Assembly (NCBI GenBank): GCA_029844215.1
Contig: CM056730.1
Coordinates: forward strand, 47,876,924 to 47,940,923
Origin: Przewalskia tangutica
Lineage: Eukaryota > Streptophyta > Magnoliopsida > Solanales > Solanaceae
Direction: 5' to 3'
DNA: 64,000 bases
The notes below the pieces were generated by a model, which searched no databases, was not told the DNA's origin, and saw only the letters and a program-made list of their open reading frames with translations. The translations under genes were made by a program, and so were the position numbers. Shown here piece after piece: positions 35,984 through 47,562 of the stretch; position 1 is the first letter of the stretch; each line of letters begins with the position of its first letter.

Positions 35984-38900
35984 TGTCACGACCCGATCTC
36001 GGGCCCGTGACTGGCGCCTTACCCCGGGCACCCTAGTGATAACAACATCAGAGAAAATCAGCGGAAATAAAATTTAAACAGGAAACAAGAGACAACATAA
36101 GAAAACAGGCTAACCAAAACGGTTACCTTCATGTATATACATATATGAAACCGAACAGTTAAAATCCTTTACAAACCCTGCCCACAACAGTACTACAGAC
36201 CTCTAAGAATGTAACAACAACTATGACGGGACAGGGCCCCGCCATACCCCTGAATGTACAAGTATCTACAATGACAGGGGACTATACCAAAAGATAAGCC
36301 TCCGGAGAAACGAAGCTTCCCAACGCTGAACTGCGATCCTATGAGCGAGGCTCAACAACCGATGTACCTCTACCTGCGGCATGAACGCAGCCCCCCGAAG
36401 GAGGTCGATAACAGTACCAAGTATGTGGCGAAAATCAGTAAATGAAATCACGACAGTCTAAATAAAACAGGAGACATGTATGATAACCAGACTACAGTTC
36501 AAAACATAAAAGCAGTCATGCCATGTCAGGGACTCACGCCCTCAAGTCATCCCTCATGCCCGTGGAACTCCTTCCTCACTGCCGGCAGTCTAGGTATAAA
36601 TCGTGTGATACGTAACATGTCTCGGCCCATCCCATGGGACTCGAGGTGGAATCACATGGTCACATTCCCGGCCCATCTCATGGACTCGGTGTCGGATCGT
36701 GTGGAATACATTCCCGGTCCATCTCTTGGACTCGGTGTCGAATCGTGTGGAATACATTCCCGGTCCATTCCATGGACTCGGTGTCGAATCGTGTGGAATA
36801 CATTCCCGGTCCATCCCATGGACTCGGTGTCGAATTGTGTGGAATACATTTCCGGTCCATCCCATGGACTCGGTGTCGAATCGTGTGGAATACATTCACG
36901 GTCCATCCCATGGACTCGGTGTCGAATCGTGTGGAATACATTCCCGGTCCATCCCATGGACTCGGTGTCGAATCGTGTGGAATACATTCTCGGTCCATCC
37001 CATGTGCTCGGTGTCGAATCGTGTGGAATACATTCCCGGTCCATCCCATGGACTCGGTGTCGAATCGAGTGGAATACATTCCTCGGCCCATCTCATGGGA
37101 CTCGAGGTAGAATCGGCCATAACATTTAAACCCTCTTTTAAGACAGATTAAGATAATACCATGTTTTCCTTTTAAATCAAACTAAGGCAATATCATGCCC
37201 TCCTTTTTAAACCGAAACACTTTCCTTTTTAAAAATCAAGTAACAACATTCTTTTTCAAAAGTTCAAGTTGCATAATTTCAAATACTCAAGTCTCTTATT
37301 TTCGAAAGATTTCATAGTTCATAGTCTTAATCACTTAATAACGTAATCTCTTTTAAAACAATTCGAGTAACATATGCCTTATGTGTGAGTAGGTTATTCT
37401 TGTTTATAACAATCTTATTAAAGCAGTCATGATCTAGGAAATGTAATACAATTTTGTCTTATCTTAGCTTCTATGCAGATGGAGGTTTCTACTGGTTTTA
37501 ATATAATTAATTATTTGTCAATACATTTTCCTTTATTAACGCTGCAGTGGTTTGTTCGATACTTAATCTCATTTCCGAAATCAGTAAACCATTATTCTTT
37601 AAAAACCAAGTACTCATTACTCACGAATGAGGTTTCACAACTTTTTAACAAAATTCATATCAAGCCAATTAAGTCAAGTCTCTTATCTTTCAAGATCAAG
37701 TCTCTTAACTTCTAAAAACAATAAACCATTATTTTACCTACATAAAGTCGTTATAACTAACTTCCCATAAAGCTATTATAACACTTTATGTTTTAAACCA
37801 ACCAAACCTCGTTTAGCACACGTACATCTACCGTACTACATAGCTCACAACAATCATGCTAGAAAAGATAGGAAGAGGTTCACATACCTCGCGACGATTA
37901 TCGACAATTAGCAAAACGCTCCAAAGTACTATAACCCTGCTAGCCTTTTCCACCCTTCAAGTAGAATACGCTACTCGTAGTACTTCAACCTATAAAGGCC
38001 ACAAAACGTCTATCAACCTCTAGATCTCTTCGTAGAACAATTCTAAGTACAAGGTTCCTTATTCTACGGAAAATTCGGCAGCACCTCCCCCCCGCAACCA
38101 CACAAATCTCTTCCTCTATCAAGGTCCGCTACCAAGCCAACAACTCCAAGGGGGTTACACGTCTAACCGGACGTGTACAACACTGCCCCACAATAATACT
38201 ACACAAGTCTACTGTAAATACAGTCCAATGTAAGTACAGTTCAATTCTTTATAATTATCCTTCCAATATATCTTATACTCAATTCTAAACTACTACAATA
38301 TGTAATATCCAATTACAATAGGGGGACATAGATCATTACCTCGATAAGCCCAAAATTATCCAAGATTATAAGTCGATCCTGAGCAACGTTTAGCTCCAAT
38401 TCCTTACGCTCCAACCCGCTCCAAGCAACCCTTAGAAGTTTCTAAACAACTTCTCTTAACACTTCAACCAAGCTATGAAGATTTTTCTAGGGTTTCATTT
38501 TGCGACTATTGGAATAAAGTAGTATTTTTGGGCTCCTAGTATTGTAATAACTTTGGAATACAACTAGAGATACTAGGCTAAGGTATTTGGGATTTATACA
38601 ACAATACAAGAAGTATTTTCTACACAAGTGGGGGAGGGGGACGAAAATACTACAAAGGGAGGGGATATTTTAGCCTTGGAAGACTCAAGTGTGGGATGAA
38701 ATTGGTCTTCAACTTAAGGGGGTATTTATAGAGGAATCAAGGGTCAAGATCTATGCAAGTGTGTGGTCAAGATTGGGCCATGTGTGTGTGGGTCCCACCA
38801 CACCACATGGCCAACGAATTGAGCTTCCAAGTGTGATGGCCATTTCGGCCAAGGGGACAAGTGGCTAGCCACTTTTCCCTCCAATTCGGCCAAGGTGCCA

Positions 38901-39247
38901 TATGGGGGTGACACGTGTCGCCCCCCGACTCGTCCAAAATATTTTGTCTTCCGAAAATATCCAAAATACCGGAAACCTCAAAAACAAAATGGGCCCCACA
39001 AAACCGTAAATTTCTCCCGTGGGTCCCACGTGACCATTTCCGAAAATAAAATCTCATAATTCTAATATAATCCAAGAAGCCCAAATACCAAATCTGGGAA
39101 TCCAATTCCCATCAACGAACCTTTTTCCTTCACAAAACCCGGAAACTTTTCCGTCGAAAAATCACATCTTTCTTTCTTTCCAATATTACTGTCGTATTCT
39201 CGTATGTACATCCTCACATACATACCCTGGAACTACGGGGTATAACA
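35984..39247 (-). repeat. central, shared LTR of the composite (3264 bp)
   Basis: Runs TGTCACGACCCG to GGGGTATAACA. It serves as 5' LTR for the element to its left and 3' LTR for the one to its right. Minisatellite at 36664-37077, TATA box at 38723-38730. Confidence 0.93.
36664..37077 (-). repeat. 46-bp LTR minisatellite, 9 units
   Basis: Nine units at a perfect 46-base spacing (36664 to 37078). Single-base variants mark individual units, for example ATTTCCGG at 36848 and CCATGTGCTCGG in the unit after 36986. Confidence 0.95.
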
Positions 39248-39260
39248 TTCTTCCCCCCTT
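39248..39260 (-). other. polypurine tract (reverse)
   Basis: TTCTTCCCCCCTT beside the central LTR, the same as 33855-33867. Confidence 0.88.
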
Positions 39261-40045
39261 CGAAACATTCGTTCCGAATGTTCCTTCTAAGTCTCTAAAC
39301 ATACGTGTGTCGGTATGGTCTCCACTACTATACTTACAAAACCGATCATGCCACCAATGACCAGAATATATCATGTGCGCAAAACTCAAATCCAAGCCAA
39401 CGAGGAATCATTTCTAATCTCAAAAAAGCTCCCACTAGCTTCAATTTACTCTAAGGCCATTCCCGGCCTTCACGATCCGATTCTGGTCGAACGCATCCAC
39501 GAACCCGTACGATGGTTACCTAAACTTGGGCTTAGCACCCTCGTGACCCTATCACATAGCGGGACCACCACAAATTGACCCCACCCCATTTCGGGCTACG
39601 GGTTGACCCGCGACCTTACCTCCACCCGACCCATTTCGCGCCAAACTCTCTCGTTCCCCAATCCGGAACAAACTTACTAACTCACATCATGAAATCTACC
39701 ACTTCTATCTCACACTACTCATGGAATTATCACGCTAATACTCCACGTACTACACATTCTGACAAGGATCAACCGTAAATCTTTCACTTAAGATGGCCTC
39801 GCATCTAAGATCTCAATTGTTATCAAACTTCTAAGGCTCACCATTCTTCCCTAACCCCCAAACTTACCTTTTCAACTAACCATGTTTTCTAATCACAATT
39901 AACACAATGCTATCAGAACATAACACTTAAAATATACTCATCTTATCACACATACTAATCTCTAGAGGGTTAAGGATATACCTGTATTTGCTTCACTTCC
40001 CTTGTCGCCTAATCATAATCACCGCCGCGCATAGCTATAGAAGCG
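39261..40045 (-). other. noncoding spacer, second internal region of the composite
   Basis: Nearly identical to 33868-34671 until about 39990, where short clustered differences begin. Confidence 0.8.
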
Positions 40046-41138
40046 ATGAACCGCCATCGACCGGTGGCTGCATCATTCTGCTGTATCCTCCTACTAGACA
40101 GTCTCGTCACATGGACTGACGGCGCAGTGAAACAAGCACCGAGAAAGACGACATTCCGGAATGACGCCGCCACATCGCGCACATCGGAGGACATGAATCC
40201 GGTGGCTAGAACCCATGTATATCTGAACGAAGCGAGCTGGGCTCGACCAGGCTCGAATACCCGAACGCCTCAAGGCGCGGAGGACCACTCAGAATGGCGG
40301 AGGTGCATAACTAGTTTAATCTTTGGCGGTCCGCCTCAAAATTACGAAAGGACCTGCATTGCGGCCTCTTCTGCTGATCTCGGTCATTCCGTCGACCCCT
40401 CCGCTCCTCACATCCAAGTGCATAAGCCTGCATGCGGGCAATGTTAATGCCCGGCTGAAGAGCTACACCCGAACAAGCCCTTGCCAAGTTGTCATCGATC
40501 CCGATGACGTAGCGGTGTACTCTGTCCTCCATATCAGCTACTAACGCGGGGACATACTGAGCCAATGAGTCGAACTCCACGTTGTACTCCCGAACCGTAC
40601 GCCTCTGTCTCAAAGACGTAAATTTGTCGGACCGCGCCCTCCTCATCCGCGGAGGCAAGTGGTGAGAAATGCCTCGAGAACTCATACCAAATACCGAGGC
40701 GCATGCTCCCGGACAGCTCCCGAATCAAACTACCGATCGCAGATCACGCAGCCGATGCGAACCTAAGACCACCGACTCGGTCTGCGAAGCCTTGATCACT
40801 CTCATGATCCGCTGTAACTGTCGGATGAACTCCTGCAGATCATCCTCAGGCCTCGACCCATAAAACTCTGGCGGGCTGCAACTCAAAAAGTCCCGCAGTC
40901 TCAAACTATCCGCTCTCGGGTGAACTACGGGTACTACCGGTACCGGAATTGCTGCATCCAGCCTATCCTCGTCCCTTGCCACTATCCTGGCCAATAACTA
41001 GGCCATCTACTTGTAACCCATCTCCTCTGCTCCAGGCTGTGGGGTGAGGCTCGTCTTGTGGTCTCTGTGAGATCGCCGCTTACTGCTCGCCTCCTCTGCC
41101 TTGCCCTTCTGGGCCCTGATTGCCTTGCGTGGAGGCAT
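40046..41138 (-). pseudogene. gag: gag of gag-only element, more broken copy
   Basis: ATG at 41138, 208 bases from the LTR. Recognisable segments are ARIVARDEDRLDAAIP to DDLQEFIRQLQRIMRVIK (40994-40725), EYNVEFDSLAQYVPALVAD and SGVALQPGINIARMQAYALG (40685-40311). It is the same gene as 34672-35777, but the N-terminal 40 codons and the zinc-binding end are scrambled by small changes at CTG/CAG-rich words, while the stretches between are almost unchanged. It keeps the correct QLQRIMRVIK segment that the better copy has lost (IKRFWIIE there), so the two copies repair each other's gaps on paper. Confidence 0.85.
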
Positions 41139-41329
41139 AACTGGCACATAAGAATACGTCAGAGGGAGTCCAACTCATAACACAGATCTAAGGCACGATC
41201 TCAGAATGAGAAGAATGGAAACCGATCCTAAATATGCTGCAGCCTCCTGATTATAGGAGTGGTGCACAACACGCCGATAATCAAGACTCTACTAGATACG
41301 GTCTGTAGACACTTTCCGTGGAACTAACT

Positions 41330-41341
41330 GCTCTGATACCA
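41330..41341 (-). other. primer binding site (reverse)
   Basis: GCTCTGATACCA four bases from the LTR start at 41346. Confidence 0.92.
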
Positions 41342-41345
41342 CTTT

Positions 41346-44300
41346 TGTCACGACCCGATCTCGGGCCCGTGACTGGTGTCTTACCCCGGGCACCCTAGTG
41401 ATAACAACATCAGAGAAAATCAGCAGAAATAAAATTTAAACAGGAAACAAGAGACAAAGATAAGAAAAGCAGGCTAAAAGCGGTTACCTTCATGTATATA
41501 CATATATGAAACCGATACTGCGGCATAACGCAGCCCGAAGGAGGTCGATAACAGTACAAGTATGTGAATCGAAAATCAGAATGAAATCACGATACCTAAA
41601 TAAAACAGAGACATGTATGATAACGGACTGATTCCAACATAAAAGCCATGCTACGTCGTGGACTCACGCCTCAAGTCATCCTCACGCGTGGAACTCCTTC
41701 CTCACTGCCGGCAGTATAGGTATAAATCGTGTGATACGTAACATGTCTCGGCCCATCCCATGAGACTCGAGGTGGAATCACATGGTCACATTCCCGGCCC
41801 ATCTCATGGACTCGGTGTCGGATCGTATGGAATACATTCCCGGTCCATCTCATCGACTCGGTGTCGAATCGTGCGGAATACATTCCCGGTCCATCCCATG
41901 GAATCGGTGTCGAATCGTGTGGAATACATTCCCGGTCCATCCCATGGACTCGGTGTCGAATTGTGTGGAATACATTTCCGGTCCATCCCATGGACTCGGT
42001 GTCGAATCGTGTGGAATACATTCCGGCCCATCCCATGGACTCGGTGTCGTATCGTGTGGAATACATTCCCGGTCCATCCCATGGACTCGGTGTCGAATCG
42101 TGTGGAATACATTCCCGGTCCATCCCATGGACTCGGTGTCGAATCGTGTGGAATACATTCCCGGTCCATCCCATGGACTCGGTGTCGAATCGTGTGGAAT
42201 ACATTCCCGGTCCATCCCATGTGCTCGGTGTCGAATCGTGTGGAATACATTCGGCCCATCCTATGCTCGGTGTCGAATCGTGTGGAATACATTCCCGGTC
42301 CATCCTACGGACTCGTGTCGAATCGAGTGGAATACATTCCTCGCCCATCTCACGGGACTCGGTAGAATCGGCCATAACATTTAAACCCTCTTTTAAGACA
42401 GATTAAGATAATACCATGTTTTCCTTTTAAATCAAACTAAGGCAATATCATGCCCTCCTTTTTAAACCGAAACACTTTCCTTTTTAAAAATCAAGTAACA
42501 ACATTCTTTTTCAAAAGTTCAAGTTGCATAATTTCAAATACTCAAGTCTCTTATTTTCGAAAGATTTCATAGTTCATAGTCTTAATCACTTAATAACGTA
42601 ATCTCTTTTAAAACAATTCGAGTAACATATGCCTTTTGTGTGAGTAGGTTATTCTTGTTTATAACAATCTTATTAAAGTAGTCATGATCTAGGAAATGTA
42701 ATACAATTTTGTCTTATCTTAGCTTCTATGCAGATGGAGGTTTCTACTGGTTTTAATATAATTAATTATTTGTCAATACATTTTCCTTTATTAACGCTGC
42801 AGTGGTTTGTTCGATACTTATTCTCATTTCCGAAATCAGTAAACCATTATTCTTTAAAAACCAAGTACTCATTACTCACGAATGAGGTTTCACAACTTTT
42901 TAACAAAAATCATATCAAGCCAATTAAGTCAAGTCTCTTATCTTTCAAGATCAAGTCTCTTAACTTCTAAAAACAATAAACCATTATTTTACCTACATAA
43001 AGTCGTTATAACTAACTTCCCATAAAGCTATTATAACACTTTATGTTTTAAACCAACCAAACCTCGTTTAGCACACGTACATCTACCGTACTACATAGCT
43101 CACAACAATCATGCTAGAAAAGATAGGAAGAGGTTCACATACCTCGCGACGATTATCGACAATTAGCAAAACGCTCCAAAGTACTATAACCCTGCTAGCC
43201 TTTTCCACCCTTCAAGTAGAATACGCTACTCGTAGTACTTCAACCTATAAAGGCCACAAAACGTCTATCAACCTCTAGATCTCTTCGTAGAACAATTCTA
43301 AGTACAAGGTTCCTTATTCTACGGAAAATTCGGCAGCACCTCCCCCCTGCAACCACACAAATCTCTTCCTCTATCAAGGCCCGCTACCAAGCCAACAACT
43401 CCAAGGGGGTTACACGTCTAACCGGACGTGTACAACACTGCCCCACAATAATACTACACAAGTCTACTGTAAATACAGTCCAATGTAAGTACAGTTCAAT
43501 TATTTATAATTATCCTTCCAATATATCTTATACTCAATTCTAAACTACTACAATATGTAATATCCAATTACAATAGAGGGACATAGATCATTACCTCGAT
43601 AAGCCCAAAATTATCCAAGATTATAAGTCGATCCTGAGCAACGTTTAGCTCCAATTCCTTACGCTCCAACTCGCTCCAAGCAACCCTTAGAAGTTTCTAA
43701 ACAACTTATCTTAACACTTCAACCAAGCTATGAAGATTTTTCTAGGGTTTCATTTTGCGACTATTGGAATAAAGTAGTATTTCCGGGCTCCTAGTATTGT
43801 AATAACTTTGGAGTACAACTAGAGATACTAGGCTAAGGTATTTGAGATTTATACAACAATACAAGAAGTATTTTCTACACAAGTGGGGGAGGGGGACGAA
43901 AATACTACAAAGGGAGGGGATATTTTAGCCTTGGAAGACTTAAGTGTGGGATGAAATTGGTCTTCAACTTAAGGGGGTATTTATAGAGGAATCAGGGGTC
44001 AAGATCTATGCAAGTGTGTGGTCAAGATTGGGCTATGTGTGTGTGGGTCCCACCACACCACATGGCCAACGAATTGAGCTTCCAAGTGTGATGGCCATTT
44101 CGGCCAAGGGGACAAGTGGCTACCACTTGTCCCTCCAATTCGGCCAAGGTTCCACATGGGGGTGACACGTGTCGCCCCCCGACTCGTCCAAAATATTTCG
44201 TGTTCCGAAAATATCCAAAATACCGGAAACCTCAAAAACAAAGTGGGCCCCACAAAACCATAAATTTCTCCCGTGGGTCCCACGTGACTATTTCCGAAAA

Positions 44301-44449
44301 TAAAATCTCATAATTCTAATATAATCCAAGAAGCCCAAATACCAAATCTGGGAATCCAATTCCCAACCTTTTCCTTCCAAAACGGAAACTTTTAGTGAAA
44401 AATCACATCTTTCTTTCTTTCCAATATTACTGTCGTATTCTCGTATGTA
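41346..44449 (-). repeat. 5' LTR of the composite, truncated by an insertion
   Basis: It starts TGTCACGACCCG. About 230 bases are missing after 41515 compared with the central LTR. Minisatellite at 41790-42330, TATA box at 43978-43985. It stops at CTCGTATGTA, where the next LTR begins; the last 45 bases or so should resume beyond the window. Confidence 0.9.
41790..42330 (-). repeat. 46-bp LTR minisatellite, about 12 units, some shortened
   Basis: The same unit as in the other two LTRs but with several units one to seven bases short (after 42020 and 42249). Some of its variant units match those in the central LTR, such as ATTTCCGG at 41974, so the arrays share history. Confidence 0.92.
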
Positions 44450-44590
44450 TGTTACACCCCATAGTTCCAGGGTATGTATGTGAGGACGTACGTACGAGAA
44501 TACGACAGAAATATTGGAAAGGAAGAAAGATGTGATTTTTCGACGGAAAAGTTTCCGGTTTTTGTGAAGGAAAAAACGTTATCGATTCCC
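44380..44590. repeat. head-to-head LTR inverted repeat
   Basis: The start of the reverse LTR and the start of a + strand LTR face each other. About 75 bases to the left of 44449 are complementary to bases from about 44488 on, with a 40-base spacer containing the TGTTACACCCC end. Single-stranded DNA or RNA from here could fold into a long hairpin. Confidence 0.85.
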
Positions 44591-44749
44591 AGATTTGGTA
44601 TTCAGACTTGTTGGAATATTTGAGAATTTTGGAATTTTATTTCCGGAATTGGTAACGTGGGGCCCGCGGGAGGAATTTACGATTTTGTGGGGCCCACTTT
44701 ATTTTCGGATTTTTGGCATTACGGATATTTTCGGAAGATGAAATATTTT
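44450..44749 (+). repeat. 5' LTR, left piece
   Basis: The first 300 bases of a family LTR, ending ATTTT (44745-44749), which is the left target duplication of the next solo LTR. It resumes at 47563. Confidence 0.92.
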
Positions 44750-47557
44750 TGTCACAACCCGATCCTGGGCCCGTGACTGGTGCCTTACCCCGGGCACCCA
44801 AGTAGATATACATCAGAGTAACCAGCGGAAATAAAATCATGACATGAAACAGTATAAAATGAAAGACCGTTTATCCAAGAAAAGTTGCCTTTCGGCATGT
44901 ATATATATATATACCCAAAGTGAACAGTTACATCCCGACCTTTACAACAGGACTACAGACCTCTAAGGAAGTAAACAACTATGGCGGGACAGGGCCCCGC
45001 CATACCCTAAATGTACAAAAATATCTACAACACCAGGGAGAGTCGTACCAAAAGTCTAGCCTCCGGAGAAATGAAGCTCCTGACACCAGAGTAAAGATCC
45101 TAAGAATGAGGATCTACCACCTGCTTTCCCTTACCTGCGGCATGAACGCAGCCCAGGAGGTCAAGATAACAATGTACTAAGTATGTGAAATCAGAAAAAT
45201 CGAAAGAAATTATAACATTTTAAAACAAGTTCACATATATGTACGAAACAACCCAACTTAACTGCACATAGTGCCACAGCATAAACAAGAGCAAAATACA
45301 TGTAACATAACTGGTCTTTTCTAGGCTGCTAATGATCGAAGCAAGGCCAATCGCCCATAGTATCATTATGCGAGCCTAATCCTAGACTACCATAGTCCGC
45401 ATGGGTCCCTCGGACCCGCATGAGGTACTCCTCGCATCGGGGGTAGCTAACCCGGCATCAACTCTGGACTCCGCAGTCCGCATAGTCACTGGACGCATGA
45501 GGTATTCTCGTGACGGCGTAACACACCCGGAGTGATCATCCGGAACTCCGCAGACTCCGCATAGTCACGTGGACGCGTGAGGTATTCTCCGCATCGGGGG
45601 TAGCTAACCCATGACTCATAACAAGTCGTGGGGTAAGTGATATAATACCAGCACAACGGGCTTATCGTTAAATAACATAAGCACAACAAGGGTAACCCCC
45701 TTACACAAACATCCCAAGACACTAACACACGTAGCATCATAATATGTTTACTTATCAAACCAACTACTACACCTTCATAAATTAATACAAGGCTTTTATA
45801 AACAAATAAGTAAACCTTCCCTTTTATCCTTCTTAAGTCGTTATACCTAACTTCCCATAAAGCTAGTATAACACTTAAGCCTTTTAAAAAAAACCAATTA
45901 TTACTTTTCTTCCCAATAACTCTTTTTGAAATATTTCAAGGTTCTTATTCTTTTAAAACTCAAGTCAAAAGACATCAAAGCAAAACCAAATTTAGTCAAC
46001 ACACGTACGTCTACCGTACTATATATATATTACAAATATATATCTCAAGAGGATAGGAAGAATCACATACCTCCTCGGCTAAATCTACTTGCCAAGTCGG
46101 ATATGGCGCGCGTAGAGGGTCAACCTATAATAGTCAAAATACGCCGATTAACTTCTAGTTTGTCGTAGAACTCTTCTAAGTAAGATTTCCTATTCTACGG
46201 AAATTTGGGCAGCATTTCCCCTGTTTATACTCACTTTTCCATCTTTCTCCAAGGCCCGAATAACCGTAATTTATATGCCATATATAAGGCGTAATAATTA
46301 AACAACATAAAGAAGGGGATCACACGCCTAAACGGAACGTGATTTAACAATCTTCCCCTTAACAATACAATACAATAATTAAAAAGGGGATCACACGCCC
46401 AAACGGAACGCGATTTAACAATCTTCCCCTTAACAGAAATGTAAATACAAATCCAAGTAAATACAGTCCAAAGTAAATACAGTCCTTAAGTTGGGGTCCT
46501 TGGCCAACTTTGTCCATTTTACTTATCCAATTACTTCATTAGTCATCCAACTTATATTCCATTATTAATATAAGTTATAGTTACTTTGTTAATTACTTCT
46601 TCACAAGTAAGATACGTTTGATACGTTGGATACGTTTTTACCATTTTAATGGCTAAAAGCCAATCCTTTCTTTTAACAAGTTAACAAGATCCAACTCTTC
46701 CAAACTTTACTCCATATATTATATACTCCATAATATACTTATAATATATGTATAATGACCAATTCACAAAGAGGTTTAAGATTCACTACCTCAAATAGCC
46801 CAAAATTATCCAAGAACTTAATGTCGCTCCAAGCAAGTCTTAGCTCCAAATCTTTATGTTATAAACCACCACAAATCACCCTAAGAAGCTCCTAACCATC
46901 ATCTCTTCAAGAACCAACTCAAACAAGTGAAGAACACTTAGGTTTCTCTTCCAAGAGCTCTCGGCCAAGGGGTGATTTAGGGGCTAGGGTGTGAAATCTT
47001 TTCTAACTTTTGGTTAATAGTCTTCCTAATACACTAGGGAAGAACACTTAAGAGTTTAGGAATTATTGGACAAATTTTGGTTAGGGGGGGGGGGATGTGA
47101 TCGACGAGAGCTAGTGAGAGAGGGAGGGAGATGAAAATATTTTTCAAGTCTTGAAATATCTAAGCGTGGAAGATTTCATCAACAAAGGGTGCATATATAA
47201 GACAACCAAGGGCTAGGATGAAGGCAAGTGTGTGGTTGAGATTGGGGACAAGTGTGTGGGGGTCCCACAAGCCACTTGTCCACACAAAATATCTTGCAAG
47301 ACTTGGCCACTTGTCACAAGAATTTCGGCCAACCTAGCCCACCTAGGGGTGACACGTGTCGCCCTCCTATTGGTCTAAAATATTTCATCTCTCGGAAAAA
47401 TCCGTAATTGGTTAAAATATTAAAAACGTAGAATTTCCTTCACAAGGTTCGGAATCCTTTCCGTTGGAAATTCACAATTTCATCCTTAACCTAATTAGGG
47501 CTTATACATTTGGACGTACGTCCTCACATACATACTCTGGAACTACGGGGTATAACA
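44750..47557 (-). mobile_element. reverse-strand solo LTR with ATTTT target duplication
   Basis: Runs TGTCACAACCCG to GGGGTATAACA with no internal region, flanked by ATTTT on both sides (44745-44749, 47558-47562). It is of the no-minisatellite type, like 8022-10503. An extra block at about 46270-46560 holds a near-repeat of GGGGATCACACGCC (46316 and 46386). Confidence 0.95.
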
Positions 47558-47562
47558 ATTTT

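Larger units (their letters stand above)
30887..44449 (-). mobile_element. LTR-gag-LTR-gag-LTR composite of two gag-only elements
   Basis: Three reverse LTRs (30887-33854, 35984-39247, 41346-44449) alternate with two near-identical internal regions, each with polypurine tract, spacer, gag and primer site and no pol. Two complete elements sharing one LTR are best explained by unequal recombination between copies. The last LTR is cut about 45 bases before its end by a + strand LTR. Confidence 0.92.

Noticed and set aside
36476..37151. Long overlapping reading frames on both strands with a 46-residue repeat (also at 31387-31951 and 41671-42406)
   Set aside because: They are translations of the 46-bp LTR minisatellite. 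Several frames on both strands are open at once, and the frames shift when a unit loses bases. No coding bias or homology.
44450..44749. Solo LTR or unrelated short element at 44450
   Set aside because: It continues at 47563 after removal of a solo LTR with a clear ATTTT target duplication, and ends with a primer site and gag. It is therefore the 5' LTR of a larger element.
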